Below, in pieces: positions 38,353 to 47,526 of a DNA stretch of 64,000 bases; the first letter of the stretch is position 1, and every line of letters begins with the position of its first letter. A program made the translations under genes and the position numbers. The stretch comes from Chloroflexota bacterium (GTDB taxonomy: Bacteria > Chloroflexota > Chloroflexia > Chloroflexales > Herpetosiphonaceae). Below the pieces are notes generated by a model. It did not search any database. It was not told the origin of the DNA and was given only the letters and a program-made list of their open reading frames with translations. The stretch lies in the NCBI GenBank assembly GCA_020161265.1, contig JAIUOC010000005.1, positions 310,001-374,000 on the forward strand, read 5' to 3'.

Positions 38353-39480
38353 ATGCATTTTACAATTAATGGGCATTTGCTCTCATTTGATAGCTCTTTT
38401 CGACAGGCTGGGGTTTCTAATCACACCCGTTTTTTGATTGAAAATCTGGCCAAACTCGATCACGATAACCAATACACCTTGTTTGTTGGGCCAAATGTGC
38501 GCCAACACCTCAATTTGCCCGCCAATTGGGAAATTGTCGAATCGCGCTTGCCGACGATTCAGCCCAAATATCGCATTCCTTGGGAGCAGTTGATTGCGCC
38601 ATGGTTATTAGCCAAACGCCGGGTCAATTTGTTTCATGGCTTGTTGAATATCTCGCCGTTGCTTTCGCCAGTACCCACCATCGTTACCATTCACGATTTG
38701 GCATTTATGGATGTGACTGGCTCACATCGCAAGGCCAATCGGCGTTATCTTGCGGCGGCAACCCGCCAAGGTGTGCGTCAAGCTGCCCATCTATTTGCAG
38801 TTTCTGAGTATACCAAGGCTGCGATGGTTGATCGGCTTGGGCTTGATCCGACGAAGATTAGTATTGCCTATAATGCTGCTGGAGCGCAATATCACCCGCG
38901 TTCGACCGCTGAGATTAATGCTTGGAAGCAGCAAAAGCAACTGCCTGAGCAATTTCTACTGTATCTTGGCACCTTAGAGCCACGCAAAAATATCCCCAAT
39001 TTGCTGCGAGCTTATGCCAAAGTTAAACACGAAATTGGCATGCCGTTGTTAATTGGTGGTGGCAAAGGCTGGAATTTTGACGAAATTTTCAGTACTTACG
39101 AGCAATTACAATTGCACGATAGTGTCAGTTTCTTGGGCTATGTGCCAAGCGAGGAATTGCCGCTGTGGTATAACGCCGCGACAGCCTTTATCTATCCATC
39201 GCGCTACGAAGGCTTTGGCATTCCGCCGCTTGAGGCGATGGCTTCGGGCACACCTGTGCTGACCACCAATGCCACCAGCATTCCTGAAGTCGTGGGCGAT
39301 GCAGCGATTCAAGTTGACCCCGACGATCTTGAGCAGATGGCTCAAGGATTAGTGCGGATTGCCAACGATGCCAACTTGCGCGACGATCTGCGTGAACGCG
39401 GTTTGCTACGTGCCCAAGCCTTCTCGTGGGAGAATTTAGCCAAAGCCACGCTTGAGGTTTATCGTAAGGTTGGGGGCTAA
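38353..39480 (+). CDS. Glycosyltransferase family 4 protein
   Basis: A 375-residue GT-B glycosyltransferase. The N-terminal domain has the acceptor-side loop FRQAGVSNHTRFLIENLA. The C-terminal domain has LYLGTLEPRKNIPNLLRAY, the donor-binding motif SRYEGFGIPPLEAMASGTPV and a final SWENLAKATLEVY. It probably transfers a sugar from a nucleotide donor to a cell-envelope or exopolysaccharide acceptor at the cytoplasmic face. I chose the ATG at 38353 because MHFTINGHLL begins the family alignment; the earlier ATG at 38302 would add 17 unlikely residues. An HD-domain gene follows 4 bp later. Confidence 0.9.
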   Translation: MHFTINGHLLSFDSSFRQAGVSNHTRFLIENLAKLDHDNQYTLFVGPNVRQHLNLPANWEIVESRLPTIQPKYRIPWEQLIAPWLLAKRRVNLFHGLLNISPLLSPVPTIVTIHDLAFMDVTGSHRKANRRYLAAATRQGVRQAAHLFAVSEYTKAAMVDRLGLDPTKISIAYNAAGAQYHPRSTAEINAWKQQKQLPEQFLLYLGTLEPRKNIPNLLRAYAKVKHEIGMPLLIGGGKGWNFDEIFSTYEQLQLHDSVSFLGYVPSEELPLWYNAATAFIYPSRYEGFGIPPLEAMASGTPVLTTNATSIPEVVGDAAIQVDPDDLEQMAQGLVRIANDANLRDDLRERGLLRAQAFSWENLAKATLEVYRKVGG

Positions 39481-39484
39481 TAGA

Positions 39485-40129
39485 ATGTTGGATTTGAACC
39501 AATGGCAAGCGCGGTTTGCAACCTGGATTGAGCAAGAGCTTGGTCAGGCTGACGTTTCGCACGATCCTGAACATATTCGGCGGGTGGTGCGCAATGCTCA
39601 ATTAATTCAAGCTGAAGCAGGCGGCGATTTGGCAATCATTATTCCGGCAGCCTGGTTGCATGATTGTGTGGTTGTTTCTAAGGCCTCGCCGTTACGCAGC
39701 CAAGCCTCGCGCATGGCCGCCGAACACGCAACCCAATGGCTGGCCAGCCAAGGCTATCCCGAACAGTATTTACCAGCGATCAGCCATGCGATTGCTGCTC
39801 ACAGCTTCTCGGGCAACATTCAGCCAGAAACTTTAGAGGCGCAAATCGTCCAAGATGCCGATCGGCTTGATTCGCTCGGCGCGATTGGCTTAGCCCGTTG
39901 TTTAATGCTCAGTGTTGAGCTTGGCCGCCGACTCTACGATCCGCAGCAGCCAATTCCGCGCACCCGCCCAGCCGATGATCAAATTAACAGCATCGACCAT
40001 TTTTATACCAAACTCTTAAAACTGCCACAAACAATGCAAACAGCCACAGGCCGTGCATTAGCAGAACAACGAACTGGCATTCTTAACCAATTCTTAGATC
40101 AATTAGCGCAAGAAGTTGGGGAATCGTAG
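39485..40129 (+). CDS. HD-domain metal-dependent phosphohydrolase
   Basis: A 214-residue HD-superfamily hydrolase. The metal-binding residues are in DVSHDPEHIRRVV (first His), AAWLHDCV (His-Asp pair), AIAAHSFSG and IVQDADRLDSLGAIGLAR (distal Asp). This resembles the YedJ-like group that cuts nucleotides. The ATG at 39485 is chosen because the earlier ATG at 39452 overlaps the glycosyltransferase gene. It is co-transcribed with that gene; the substrate is unknown. Confidence 0.88.
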   Translation: MLDLNQWQARFATWIEQELGQADVSHDPEHIRRVVRNAQLIQAEAGGDLAIIIPAAWLHDCVVVSKASPLRSQASRMAAEHATQWLASQGYPEQYLPAISHAIAAHSFSGNIQPETLEAQIVQDADRLDSLGAIGLARCLMLSVELGRRLYDPQQPIPRTRPADDQINSIDHFYTKLLKLPQTMQTATGRALAEQRTGILNQFLDQLAQEVGES

Positions 40130-40161
40130 CAATGATTCTCTCTTTGGTTTAGCTTTGCTCG

Positions 40162-40217
40162 ATTAGCAGCAGTGTGGGTAGAACACAACACAACCCGTAC
40201 TACCCACCCGTGCTAAT
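40162..40217. terminator. Terminator-like structure between convergent genes
   Basis: A compound inverted repeat: ATTAGC pairs with GCTAAT as the outer stem, and GTGGGTAG (40174-40181) with CTACCCAC (40200-40207) as the inner stem. It lies between the HD gene and the zinc-finger gene, which converge here, and slightly overlaps the end of the latter. Confidence 0.6.
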
Positions 40218-40848
40218 TGAGAATTTTGATCTTCAAACGAGCCAATTCTTCAATCGGAATCCGATCAAACAAGACAAACCCATCGGCATCGGTTGTGCCA
40301 TTATTTTCATAGGTTGGCGAAACCACCATGACTTGGGTTCCAGCTTGATCAAAGGGATCACGCTCAGGCACTTGAATGTAGCAGTGCAAAACCGCATGTT
40401 TAGGCTGCATACTCTCATACATTTCAATCGTCACATCGGGAATGCTCACTGATGATTGACGATAGGTGCCGATCAGGCGTTGGCCGCGCATTTGGCCCGT
40501 ATATTGCAATTGAATTTGCATGTGTTTGAGCATCTCGTCGGAGAACTCAATCATAAAACGGTAGCCAACGGTTTCGGGCGCAGCGCTGGTGATCAGCGAA
40601 TGCTGGCGCAAGAACTTCAATGACGGCGCGGGAATGTTATCGACCAGCGACAGCGAATTGCTGTATAAAGCATAACTCGCATCCAAGGCATCAAACAACT
40701 CGGCGCGACAGCTTGCACATGTTTCAACATGGTCGGCGACGACTTGGAGCGCGGCATCAAGTGGCGCACCGAGCGCAACAGCATGGGCATACTCAACAAG
40801 ACGTTGACGCATAATCTCGTGAGATGCGGTCGGAAGTGGCGTGTTCAT
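40213..40848 (-). CDS. Zinc-finger (zf-HC2) anti-sigma-like protein
   Basis: A 211-residue protein with an N-terminal HxxxCxxC zinc-binding motif (DHVETCASCRAELFDAL, residues ~39-55), as in anti-sigma factors that hold ECF sigma factors. No membrane segment is visible, so it would be a soluble anti-sigma factor. The C-terminal ~100 residues are beta-rich (IPDVTIEMYES, VLHCYIQVPERDP, DADGFVLFDRIP). It follows the sigma factor gene by 21 bp and is the last gene of the CHAT-sigma-anti-sigma operon. It probably binds the adjacent sigma factor; whether the CHAT protease cleaves it is unknown. Confidence 0.8.
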   Translation of the reverse strand: MNTPLPTASHEIMRQRLVEYAHAVALGAPLDAALQVVADHVETCASCRAELFDALDASYALYSNSLSLVDNIPAPSLKFLRQHSLITSAAPETVGYRFMIEFSDEMLKHMQIQLQYTGQMRGQRLIGTYRQSSVSIPDVTIEMYESMQPKHAVLHCYIQVPERDPFDQAGTQVMVVSPTYENNGTTDADGFVLFDRIPIEELARLKIKILN

Positions 40849-40869
40849 GGTAGTTCCTCACCAAAATAG

Positions 40870-41658
40870 TTATTCGTAAGCAATCCCTAGATCGGTGGCA
40901 ACAGCTTGCCAGCGAGGATCGTCACGCAACCGCTTGATTGCTCGGCTGCGCAGGGTATGCACATGGCTTACGGTAGTTTCCAACGTCCGGCTAATCGCAT
41001 TGTCATCAAGGCCAGTGATATATTTGAGCCACAATGCGGCTAATTGATTGTGTGAACGTGGGTGTTCACGTAGATAGGCATTTAAACAGGCTGAGATTCG
41101 CTCCTTGGTTTCATGTTGAATCACCACCGTTGCGGGAGCGATGCTTTGGGTGTCTTCCAATACATCGTAACGGTTTTGACCCTCATCATTCATACTCGGT
41201 TGATCTAATGAATCAGCGGGATATTTTGTCCAACGGCGTAAGCTGCGCAAGGCATTGTTCATTTGTAAACGCACAAACTCCCAAAATGCGCCAGGCTTGC
41301 GGCAATCGTCAAAATGTTTGAGGACACGTTCGATCGTAGCTTGGGCGATTTCCTCGGCTGGTTCAAAACGTTTAAGCATGGCATAGCTATAGACCATGCG
41401 GAAAAGCTCCGTATAGCCATCCTCGCGCCGACTTAAGCCTTCGCGCCCAGAACAGGCATCGTATAACGACACCATGTAGGTGCAAATCAAGGCTTGATCA
41501 AGGGTTCCTTGAAAATCGGTCGCGCGACGGCGCACAGTTCGTTGTACCAGCTCGTCGATTGAGAGCAGTGTCCATCCATATTTTTTGATGAGAAGAGTTG
41601 CACGTTCGGTATAGAGCTGCTCGCTATCAGATAATTGGGTCTCGAACATGGTGCGCAC
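40870..41658 (-). CDS. ECF-like RNA polymerase sigma factor
   Basis: A 262-residue sigma-70-family protein. Region 2 is in the middle (MVYSYAMLKRFEPAEEIAQA, then CRKPGAFWEFVRLQMNNALRSLRRW). Region 4 is at the C-terminus (LAALWLKYITGLDDNAISRT, then TTVSHVHTLRSRAIKRLR). It has an N-terminal extension compared with minimal ECF factors. It lies between a TPR-CHAT gene and a zinc-finger anti-sigma-like gene on the same strand. It should direct transcription of an unknown regulon once released. Confidence 0.88.
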   Translation of the reverse strand: MRTMFETQLSDSEQLYTERATLLIKKYGWTLLSIDELVQRTVRRRATDFQGTLDQALICTYMVSLYDACSGREGLSRREDGYTELFRMVYSYAMLKRFEPAEEIAQATIERVLKHFDDCRKPGAFWEFVRLQMNNALRSLRRWTKYPADSLDQPSMNDEGQNRYDVLEDTQSIAPATVVIQHETKERISACLNAYLREHPRSHNQLAALWLKYITGLDDNAISRTLETTVSHVHTLRSRAIKRLRDDPRWQAVATDLGIAYE

Positions 41659-41736
41659 CTTTGCTTTCAGGCGGATGCTTCGAGAAGCATCGTAAACAGT
41701 TATACAATGGTCGAACGAACAATGGCGACTTACACT

Positions 41737-44379
41737 TTAGGCTTTGCCAATCACCATAAAGCCAGCCCAAAAGCGCGGGTCTGCCAAGGGGCTTTCGCTG
41801 TGCTGGCCGTCTGGTTCAAGCGGAATTGCGCTAGCTGGTAGCTGCCAAAGCTGGAACTGTTTAATAATATCAGCCCGCGTCAAGTCGCGTACAGCAATCA
41901 CGGCGTGTTTAAGTGCTATGGCAATCCGTATTCCGGCCTGCAATTCACGGTAAAAGCGATCCATCACGAACAACGCCGCGACATCCGAGGCGTTCCACAA
42001 CGAGCAGAGCAAACTACGGGTTCCGGCATATAAAAATGCCCGTTGCAAGCCATATTGATCATCGCTGACAGCCACAAAACTGCGCCCGCTGACGCAAGCG
42101 CTCAGCACCACCAAATCTGTGTCGATTTCAACCTGATCCATAATTGTTTGGGCGCTCAGCGTTTCGTGGCCAAGAATCAGATGTGAGTTTAACGGTTGTT
42201 GGGCATCGTACACACAGTGCGAGGCAATGTGAATAATTCGCGCATCGTGGGCATAGCGCAAAAATTGATCGGTGGCTAATGCGCCTGTCCAAGCCTGCCC
42301 ACCCACTAATTTGGCAATTTCTTGGGCTTCGTGTTCAGCATAGGTCAGGGCTTCGGCTCCAATGCTGTTGTAACCAAAACAATAATGCTCAGTTTGGCTG
42401 CTGGCGGCGCGACCTAGGGCATAACGCACCAAAATAGTGGCACTCGGAGCCAAGGCGATCGCCGGGTTTTCATCGCGCACCAACCAATTGCCGTCGCTGG
42501 TTTGCAAAGCCATAAATGGCACATCGTGCAGCGGACCATGCGGCACAACATACACTAAATCAACCGTTGCCAACATGGCTTCGTATGGCTCAATCAAGGC
42601 TTGCGAAATTGCCTTCAAAATCCGTGGTTGCAGCAAGCGATGATGCCCACCATGGCCGCGCGTCAGATTCAGTGGATTAAAGCTATGCTGCTGAATTGTG
42701 GCGTTGTTGGCCGTAATTGCTACGCTATACAAGGCTGGATCAAGGCTGAAATGATGTAGAATTGGCGATTTACGTTCGGCCAACGCTGCCAAGAAACGCA
42801 ATGATCGACCCAATACGCCAACCGTAAAGTATTCGATCACCGCTGTGCGTTGGTCAAGTTGGGCTTGAATTTCGGCCAAATTGGCACATTGCTGCGAAAG
42901 CTCAATTGCGGTACTTTCATCGCCAGCTTGCAGCGCATCGAGGAAGGCTCGCGAACGTGCTCGCTCGATATAATTGACTGCTTGAGCCGCATCGCCGCGC
43001 TCGATGCACAACACAACCATATGCTCATAAACCTGTTGGGCCGTGCTAATTAAGCCCAATTTCGTATCTTCATCGCCGAACGAGGTGCGTAAATCTTCAA
43101 TAATTGCGATTGATTCGGCAAACGCTGCAAATGCTGCATCAATTGCTCCGCTCCGCCGTTCAGCATCGCCGCGCTGATTGAGAATGAGGGCTAATTCATG
43201 GCGATTGTTGTGTTGGCGGGCCAAGGCCTCGGCTTGGGCATAAATTTCCAAGGCCGCTTGATAATCGTGCATACTGCAATAGAGCAAGCCCAAAAATGCC
43301 AATGAATCGCGCAGGCTATCATCATTGGGCACAACGCTGGCCCGCGCCGCCTCAATACTAATTTGATACGCTTGTTCGCTGGCCGGCAAATCGCCTGCTA
43401 AATGCTTCAAAAAGCCAATATGCCAATACAAATTGGCCAAATCGCCGATTGTATCGAGGGTTTCATAGAGCGCTGCCGAGCGTGAAAAATAGCTATCGGC
43501 CTCATCCCAACGGCACAAATAGAGCAAATTCGAGCCAACTTCGTAGAGCGCATGAGCCTCGCGATAGCGATTGCCGGCCCGTTGCAAGGCTTCGAGCGCT
43601 TGCAAACTTAGCTCCAAGGCATATTCTGGGCGTTGCAATTGATTGGATAAAATGCTCTGATTGAGCAAACTATGGCCTTGATACAGCCAATTTTGCACGT
43701 GCTGAGCGTGTTGATGTTGCTCAATATAATGTTGAATTGCCTGATCGTAGGCTCCGCGAAACCATGCTAACGTGCCCATACTGTTGATCACCATCGGCAC
43801 TAAATCGGCTTCGAGCTGGATATCATCGCGTAATTGTTGTAATAAGCTTTGGGCGGTATCATACTGGCGTTCAAGCCGCATGGTGATAATCGCCTTGTAG
43901 AGCATTAGTAGTTGCTGTTGGCGCAGATTGGCGTGTGGAATGCTGGTGGCTTTTTCGAGCACTGCGGCGATGGTTGACCAATCGCGGCGAGCCGAAAGCA
44001 CTTCCAAATATTCCTCAAGGTAGTAGAGCCAGCGTTGTAGCTCAAATTGCCAGGCCTCAGCCTCTAGACGATTGAGTTGTTGCTGGCTATACTCAAAGGC
44101 GGCAGCAAAGACTTCGTGCTCACGATAGGGTCGTTCATTTAAGCTGGGTGCTTCGCGGAGTTGATACCAACCATGATGGGGGTGTTCGATAACCAAGGCA
44201 CTTTGCCAAAAACGTTCGATCTGTTCGGGTGAATAAGGCGTTAGGCTAGCCAACTGAGCCGAATCACACCAACGCAGGAGCCAGATGTAAGAAGTAAGTG
44301 CCGGTGTAACCGTTGATTCGAAGGCATCATCAAGTAAAACCATACCATCACCCTTGGTGTATGCAACGCCATCCAGCAT
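41737..44379 (-). CDS. TPR-CHAT caspase-like protease
   Basis: An 880-residue protein. The first ~480 residues are helical TPR-type repeats (EALYEVGSNLLYLCRWDEAD and similar). The C-terminal ~330 residues are a CHAT domain of the caspase-like clan, with the catalytic dyad His721 in IIHIASHCVYD and Cys762 in LVVLSACVSGR. It ends with the family's LWNASDVAALFVMDRFYREL and WAGFMVIG. It is the first gene of an operon with a sigma factor and an anti-sigma-like protein. By analogy with other TPR-CHAT proteins, a signal sensed by the TPR part should open the protease. The substrate is unknown; the zinc-finger protein is a candidate. Confidence 0.9.
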   Translation of the reverse strand: MLDGVAYTKGDGMVLLDDAFESTVTPALTSYIWLLRWCDSAQLASLTPYSPEQIERFWQSALVIEHPHHGWYQLREAPSLNERPYREHEVFAAAFEYSQQQLNRLEAEAWQFELQRWLYYLEEYLEVLSARRDWSTIAAVLEKATSIPHANLRQQQLLMLYKAIITMRLERQYDTAQSLLQQLRDDIQLEADLVPMVINSMGTLAWFRGAYDQAIQHYIEQHQHAQHVQNWLYQGHSLLNQSILSNQLQRPEYALELSLQALEALQRAGNRYREAHALYEVGSNLLYLCRWDEADSYFSRSAALYETLDTIGDLANLYWHIGFLKHLAGDLPASEQAYQISIEAARASVVPNDDSLRDSLAFLGLLYCSMHDYQAALEIYAQAEALARQHNNRHELALILNQRGDAERRSGAIDAAFAAFAESIAIIEDLRTSFGDEDTKLGLISTAQQVYEHMVVLCIERGDAAQAVNYIERARSRAFLDALQAGDESTAIELSQQCANLAEIQAQLDQRTAVIEYFTVGVLGRSLRFLAALAERKSPILHHFSLDPALYSVAITANNATIQQHSFNPLNLTRGHGGHHRLLQPRILKAISQALIEPYEAMLATVDLVYVVPHGPLHDVPFMALQTSDGNWLVRDENPAIALAPSATILVRYALGRAASSQTEHYCFGYNSIGAEALTYAEHEAQEIAKLVGGQAWTGALATDQFLRYAHDARIIHIASHCVYDAQQPLNSHLILGHETLSAQTIMDQVEIDTDLVVLSACVSGRSFVAVSDDQYGLQRAFLYAGTRSLLCSLWNASDVAALFVMDRFYRELQAGIRIAIALKHAVIAVRDLTRADIIKQFQLWQLPASAIPLEPDGQHSESPLADPRFWAGFMVIGKA

Positions 44380-44509
44380 GCCTAGGTTTGTGAGAGGCCA
44401 GGCAAACTATCCGCGTAATTGAAGCAACATTCTAGTGCTACTATACTCGATTTTGATCGGCTTTGCTACCAGAGTAGCCCTTGTTTTGTGACATTGGGGG
44501 AATGCGATC

Positions 44510-46540
44510 ATGTCCACACCACATGCCCAAGTTTATTTCAACCGCTACAATCTTTTTAACACTACGCCCAACCCAGCCCCAAGCGGCAATACCGATTGGT
44601 ACACCAACCAACCAATTATGCAACTGAGCAACCCGCAATTGACCCAACGCGTGCCAAGCCAAACAGCGTTGCTGACCAATTGGTCGTTGCCAAGCGCCAA
44701 TTTGCTCGGACTGCAAGACCTCAATTGGGCTTTTTGTGTTTATGATCTTCAACAACAATTAGCTACGAGCGCCAGTGCCGATGATTTGCCAAATGCGCCG
44801 CTGGCCTATGCCCAAGTCCAAGCAACCCACAATACCACCCAAAGCACGACTGCAACCAAAGTTTGTTTATTTAATGTGTTAGTGGCGATCGAATGGGTGC
44901 CGAGTGCCAATGAACTCAATCAATTGCAATGGGCTTTTCGGCGAGCCTCTGATTTCTTGTTCGATGTGAGCAACGGCACGATGGCTTTTGGTCAGGTGGT
45001 TTTTGGCGGCGTGCAGCATATGCGAGCTGCCGATATTCAAATTCTAGCTTCAAACCGCTATCACCCCCGCAGTTGGCGCGAAGGCCTCTACACCGATGCC
45101 AAGCATATGCCGATTCGCTTGGGGCGTGGTATGTGGGAGCGCCAAGGCAGCTTTAGTATTCCTTGGCACGAGCCAGAAGGCTATCGCGTGATTGTCCACG
45201 AATGGATGCATTACGCAATTGGCTTGCGCGATCAATATATTAATTCAAATAATGCTGAGCACCCAGATTTGGCCTTGCCTTCGTTCAACCCAACGGCTGA
45301 GTCGATTATGGCCCACTTGGTTGGTTCGAGCGAAGTGATGCGCATTGAGGGTGGCGATGATGTTTGGCAGCCATTTCGCGCCCAAACTGGCGCTGGTTTG
45401 CCCTATAGCGCTATGGCAACGGCCCCATTTGATCAGCCACGAGTCGGCCCCGAACGCCTGCCTTTGCCACTGCCGTTGTTTCAGCATAGTTTTGGCAGCA
45501 ATCCAACTGCTGAAGTGATCAGCTTACCAATTGCTGAAACGCCATTGGCTGGACTCAAGCATGGCTGGGTGTATGTGTTGCGCGGCAGCCTGAACGATCC
45601 CAGCACAATTATTCCTCAGGGTAGCCTTGATTCACGGGTGAATTCGCAGGGTTTCAAGTTGCTGGGCGCAAATTCCGATGATTATGTGGTGGTAATTGGC
45701 GATCAAGCGAATGGTTCCACGGCGGTCTATGTCGCGCAGCTTGAGGGTAATCCACCTGAATGCAACTGGCTTGAATGCACGCCCAGTCAATTTCCGCTGG
45801 TGGCGGTGATGCCCTATGGCTCAGTAACGCAAGGCTCGTATAGCGTCAAAGTTGTAACTGAATCGGGCCTAACTCCAACGGCGATTTATGTTGCCGCTGC
45901 TGGCGAGCAAACCGCCTATGCCGTTGATGTCAATGGTGTAGTCAGTAATTTGCCCTCGCTTGATGGCACAGCCTTGCTGGTTTTTGAAGGCCAAACTGGG
46001 ATTCAACTGGCTGTCGCAGCCTATTCTGAGGGCGGCAATCCACCTAGCCACAATCCAACCGCGCCGATTCCATTAACTGCTGGCTCCTCGGAAGGCAACT
46101 TGATGGTCTTTTTCAATCAAGCCGCCGAAAGCCGTGCCAGCGAGCTTAACCATTTACGGGTGATTACCACCACAATGTATGGTTCATGTAGTAATTTGCC
46201 CAATGCCACTGGTGGCGCTCTAAGTCGTGGCTATATTTTTGCCTTGGCGAGCAATGCCGCCTTGCCCAGCGATGTGGGTGCGAGTGTGCCACTCAAGCCA
46301 ACTCTGGTGTTGAACTACGATAATGCAGCCTTGCTCAGCCTTGGTACAACCGCTGGAATCGCTGGAGTTTTGAAGGTGTACAGTGCTAATGGAGCCACGC
46401 CGCAAGCCGAAGCTTCCAAGCATTTTGTTGATCGTGGGTATGTGGCTTTGGCATTGAACGCTACCAGTGCTAGCGGTTTATTCGCTAGCAACCCAACGCC
46501 TGAATTCTTCCGATTGTATGGCCAGCAATTTACCATCTAA
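44510..46540 (+). CDS. Putative zinc metalloprotease with HEWMH motif
   Basis: A 676-residue protein I can only partly place. Around residue 235 it carries HEWMHYAIGLRDQY, a HExxHxxxGLxDxY motif like that of CLCA-type and related metallohydrolases. The two histidines would bind zinc with the glutamate as catalyst. The rest is rich in Ala, Ser, Thr and Asn and looks like beta-sandwich repeats. No N-terminal signal peptide is visible, so export is uncertain. The ATG at 44510 follows GGGGGAATGCGATC. It is divergent from the CHAT operon and convergent with the next gene. Confidence 0.6.
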   Translation: MSTPHAQVYFNRYNLFNTTPNPAPSGNTDWYTNQPIMQLSNPQLTQRVPSQTALLTNWSLPSANLLGLQDLNWAFCVYDLQQQLATSASADDLPNAPLAYAQVQATHNTTQSTTATKVCLFNVLVAIEWVPSANELNQLQWAFRRASDFLFDVSNGTMAFGQVVFGGVQHMRAADIQILASNRYHPRSWREGLYTDAKHMPIRLGRGMWERQGSFSIPWHEPEGYRVIVHEWMHYAIGLRDQYINSNNAEHPDLALPSFNPTAESIMAHLVGSSEVMRIEGGDDVWQPFRAQTGAGLPYSAMATAPFDQPRVGPERLPLPLPLFQHSFGSNPTAEVISLPIAETPLAGLKHGWVYVLRGSLNDPSTIIPQGSLDSRVNSQGFKLLGANSDDYVVVIGDQANGSTAVYVAQLEGNPPECNWLECTPSQFPLVAVMPYGSVTQGSYSVKVVTESGLTPTAIYVAAAGEQTAYAVDVNGVVSNLPSLDGTALLVFEGQTGIQLAVAAYSEGGNPPSHNPTAPIPLTAGSSEGNLMVFFNQAAESRASELNHLRVITTTMYGSCSNLPNATGGALSRGYIFALASNAALPSDVGASVPLKPTLVLNYDNAALLSLGTTAGIAGVLKVYSANGATPQAEASKHFVDRGYVALALNATSASGLFASNPTPEFFRLYGQQFTI

Positions 46541-46549
46541 ACAGCATAA

Positions 46550-46577
46550 AGCGCCCATGATGTTGGTCATGGGCGCT
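46550..46577. terminator. Hairpin terminator between convergent genes
   Basis: An 11-bp perfect stem AGCGCCCATGA/TCATGGGCGCT with a 6-nt loop. It starts 9 nt after the metalloprotease stop codon and could serve both strands. Confidence 0.7.
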
Positions 46578-46603
46578 CGGTTTATGCAGATTGTTGGCGA
46601 GAT

Positions 46604-47308
46604 TTAGAGCGTGCGCACGCTCCGAACTGGCTCATTAGCCCCAAGCAAACTCATTGGCTGCTGCTGATTATTTGGATTATTGGGCTTACTGGCACTAGCA
46701 ACTGTGCGTCGCAACCGCCATTGCAATGCGGCAATTTCTTCGGAGATCGCCCGCAAACTCTCGACCTCATCACGTAAATCCTCGACGACTGCTGAAGAAC
46801 CAAACTCAACTCGCTGTGGTTCGCGCAACAGGCGGCGCGGGCGCTGCTGCGAAACATCGCCAAGTTGATCTTGCATCGTACCCAACAAACTCATTAAATA
46901 GGCCCATGATTCGTTTTCTTGCTGACTGACTTGCTTTGAATGTTGGCGGCGTTCGTTCATCCAGCCATCAAGTTGGCAATGTAAATTGTTCAGCCGATTA
47001 TCAAGGTGCTCGATCAGCGGGCGACTAAAATCGGCAGGCTGAGCCGCTAATTTGGCAACCGTAGCCGGAAACGAAGTGTGCAGGGTTTCCAATTGGTCTT
47101 GTAAATGACCAAGCGATGAGCCGAGTTGGGCTTGACGACGTGCCACCACTTCTTGCTCGCCCAAAACATCGCTTAACAACGCCTTGAGTTGCTGGGTTTC
47201 TTGCTTAGCGCGATGTTCTTGCTGGCCCAGTAAATGCGGCACAAACCACAAAAGCAGTACCGCCAAGAGCAATAATGCTCCACTCATCAATAAAAAGACA
47301 ATCTGCAT
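46604..47308 (-). CDS. Membrane-anchored coiled-coil protein of unknown function
   Basis: A 234-residue protein with one N-terminal membrane helix (MQIVFLLMSGALLLLAVLLLW, then FVPHLL), followed by a long charged, glutamine-rich coiled coil. The C-terminus is basic and low in complexity. The ATG at 47308 is preferred over 47332 because GGAGG lies 6 nt upstream. The layout recalls small anchored structural or RmuC-like proteins, but no catalytic motif is seen. No function can be assigned. Confidence 0.7.
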   Translation of the reverse strand: MQIVFLLMSGALLLLAVLLLWFVPHLLGQQEHRAKQETQQLKALLSDVLGEQEVVARRQAQLGSSLGHLQDQLETLHTSFPATVAKLAAQPADFSRPLIEHLDNRLNNLHCQLDGWMNERRQHSKQVSQQENESWAYLMSLLGTMQDQLGDVSQQRPRRLLREPQRVEFGSSAVVEDLRDEVESLRAISEEIAALQWRLRRTVASASKPNNPNNQQQPMSLLGANEPVRSVRTL

Positions 47309-47443
47309 AACCAACCTCCATAGCAATAGCATCTGGCTTCATTATAGAAAAAAGCCTGCTCGCTGAGAGGATGCAGGGGTTACAGCTTGATGACAGGTCT
47401 GTAAAGTCAAAAGGCAGAAATCAAAAGACAAAATGATCAATAA

Positions 47444-47504
47444 AGCGCACGAACGACGAAAGCGCGAAGCGCACGAGAACTGGGTATCCCAACGTTCGTG
47501 CGCT
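47444..47504. repeat. REP-like structured intergenic element
   Basis: AGCGCACGAACG (47444-47455) is inverted at 47493-47504 as CGTTCGTGCGCT. A second copy AGCGCACGAGAAC lies near 47468-47480 and can pair with the same 3' arm, with TGGG/CCCA inside. The two alternative hairpins lie downstream of the add gene and upstream of the coiled-coil gene. Confidence 0.65.
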
Positions 47505-47526
47505 GCGCGGTTAACGTTAAAAAGGG

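Noticed and set aside
40213-44379. A type III-E craspase system
   Set aside because: There is no gRAMP/Cas7-11 fusion protein; the CRISPR locus here is a standard III-A with separate Csm subunits, and the CHAT operon lies on the other side of the array on the opposite strand.
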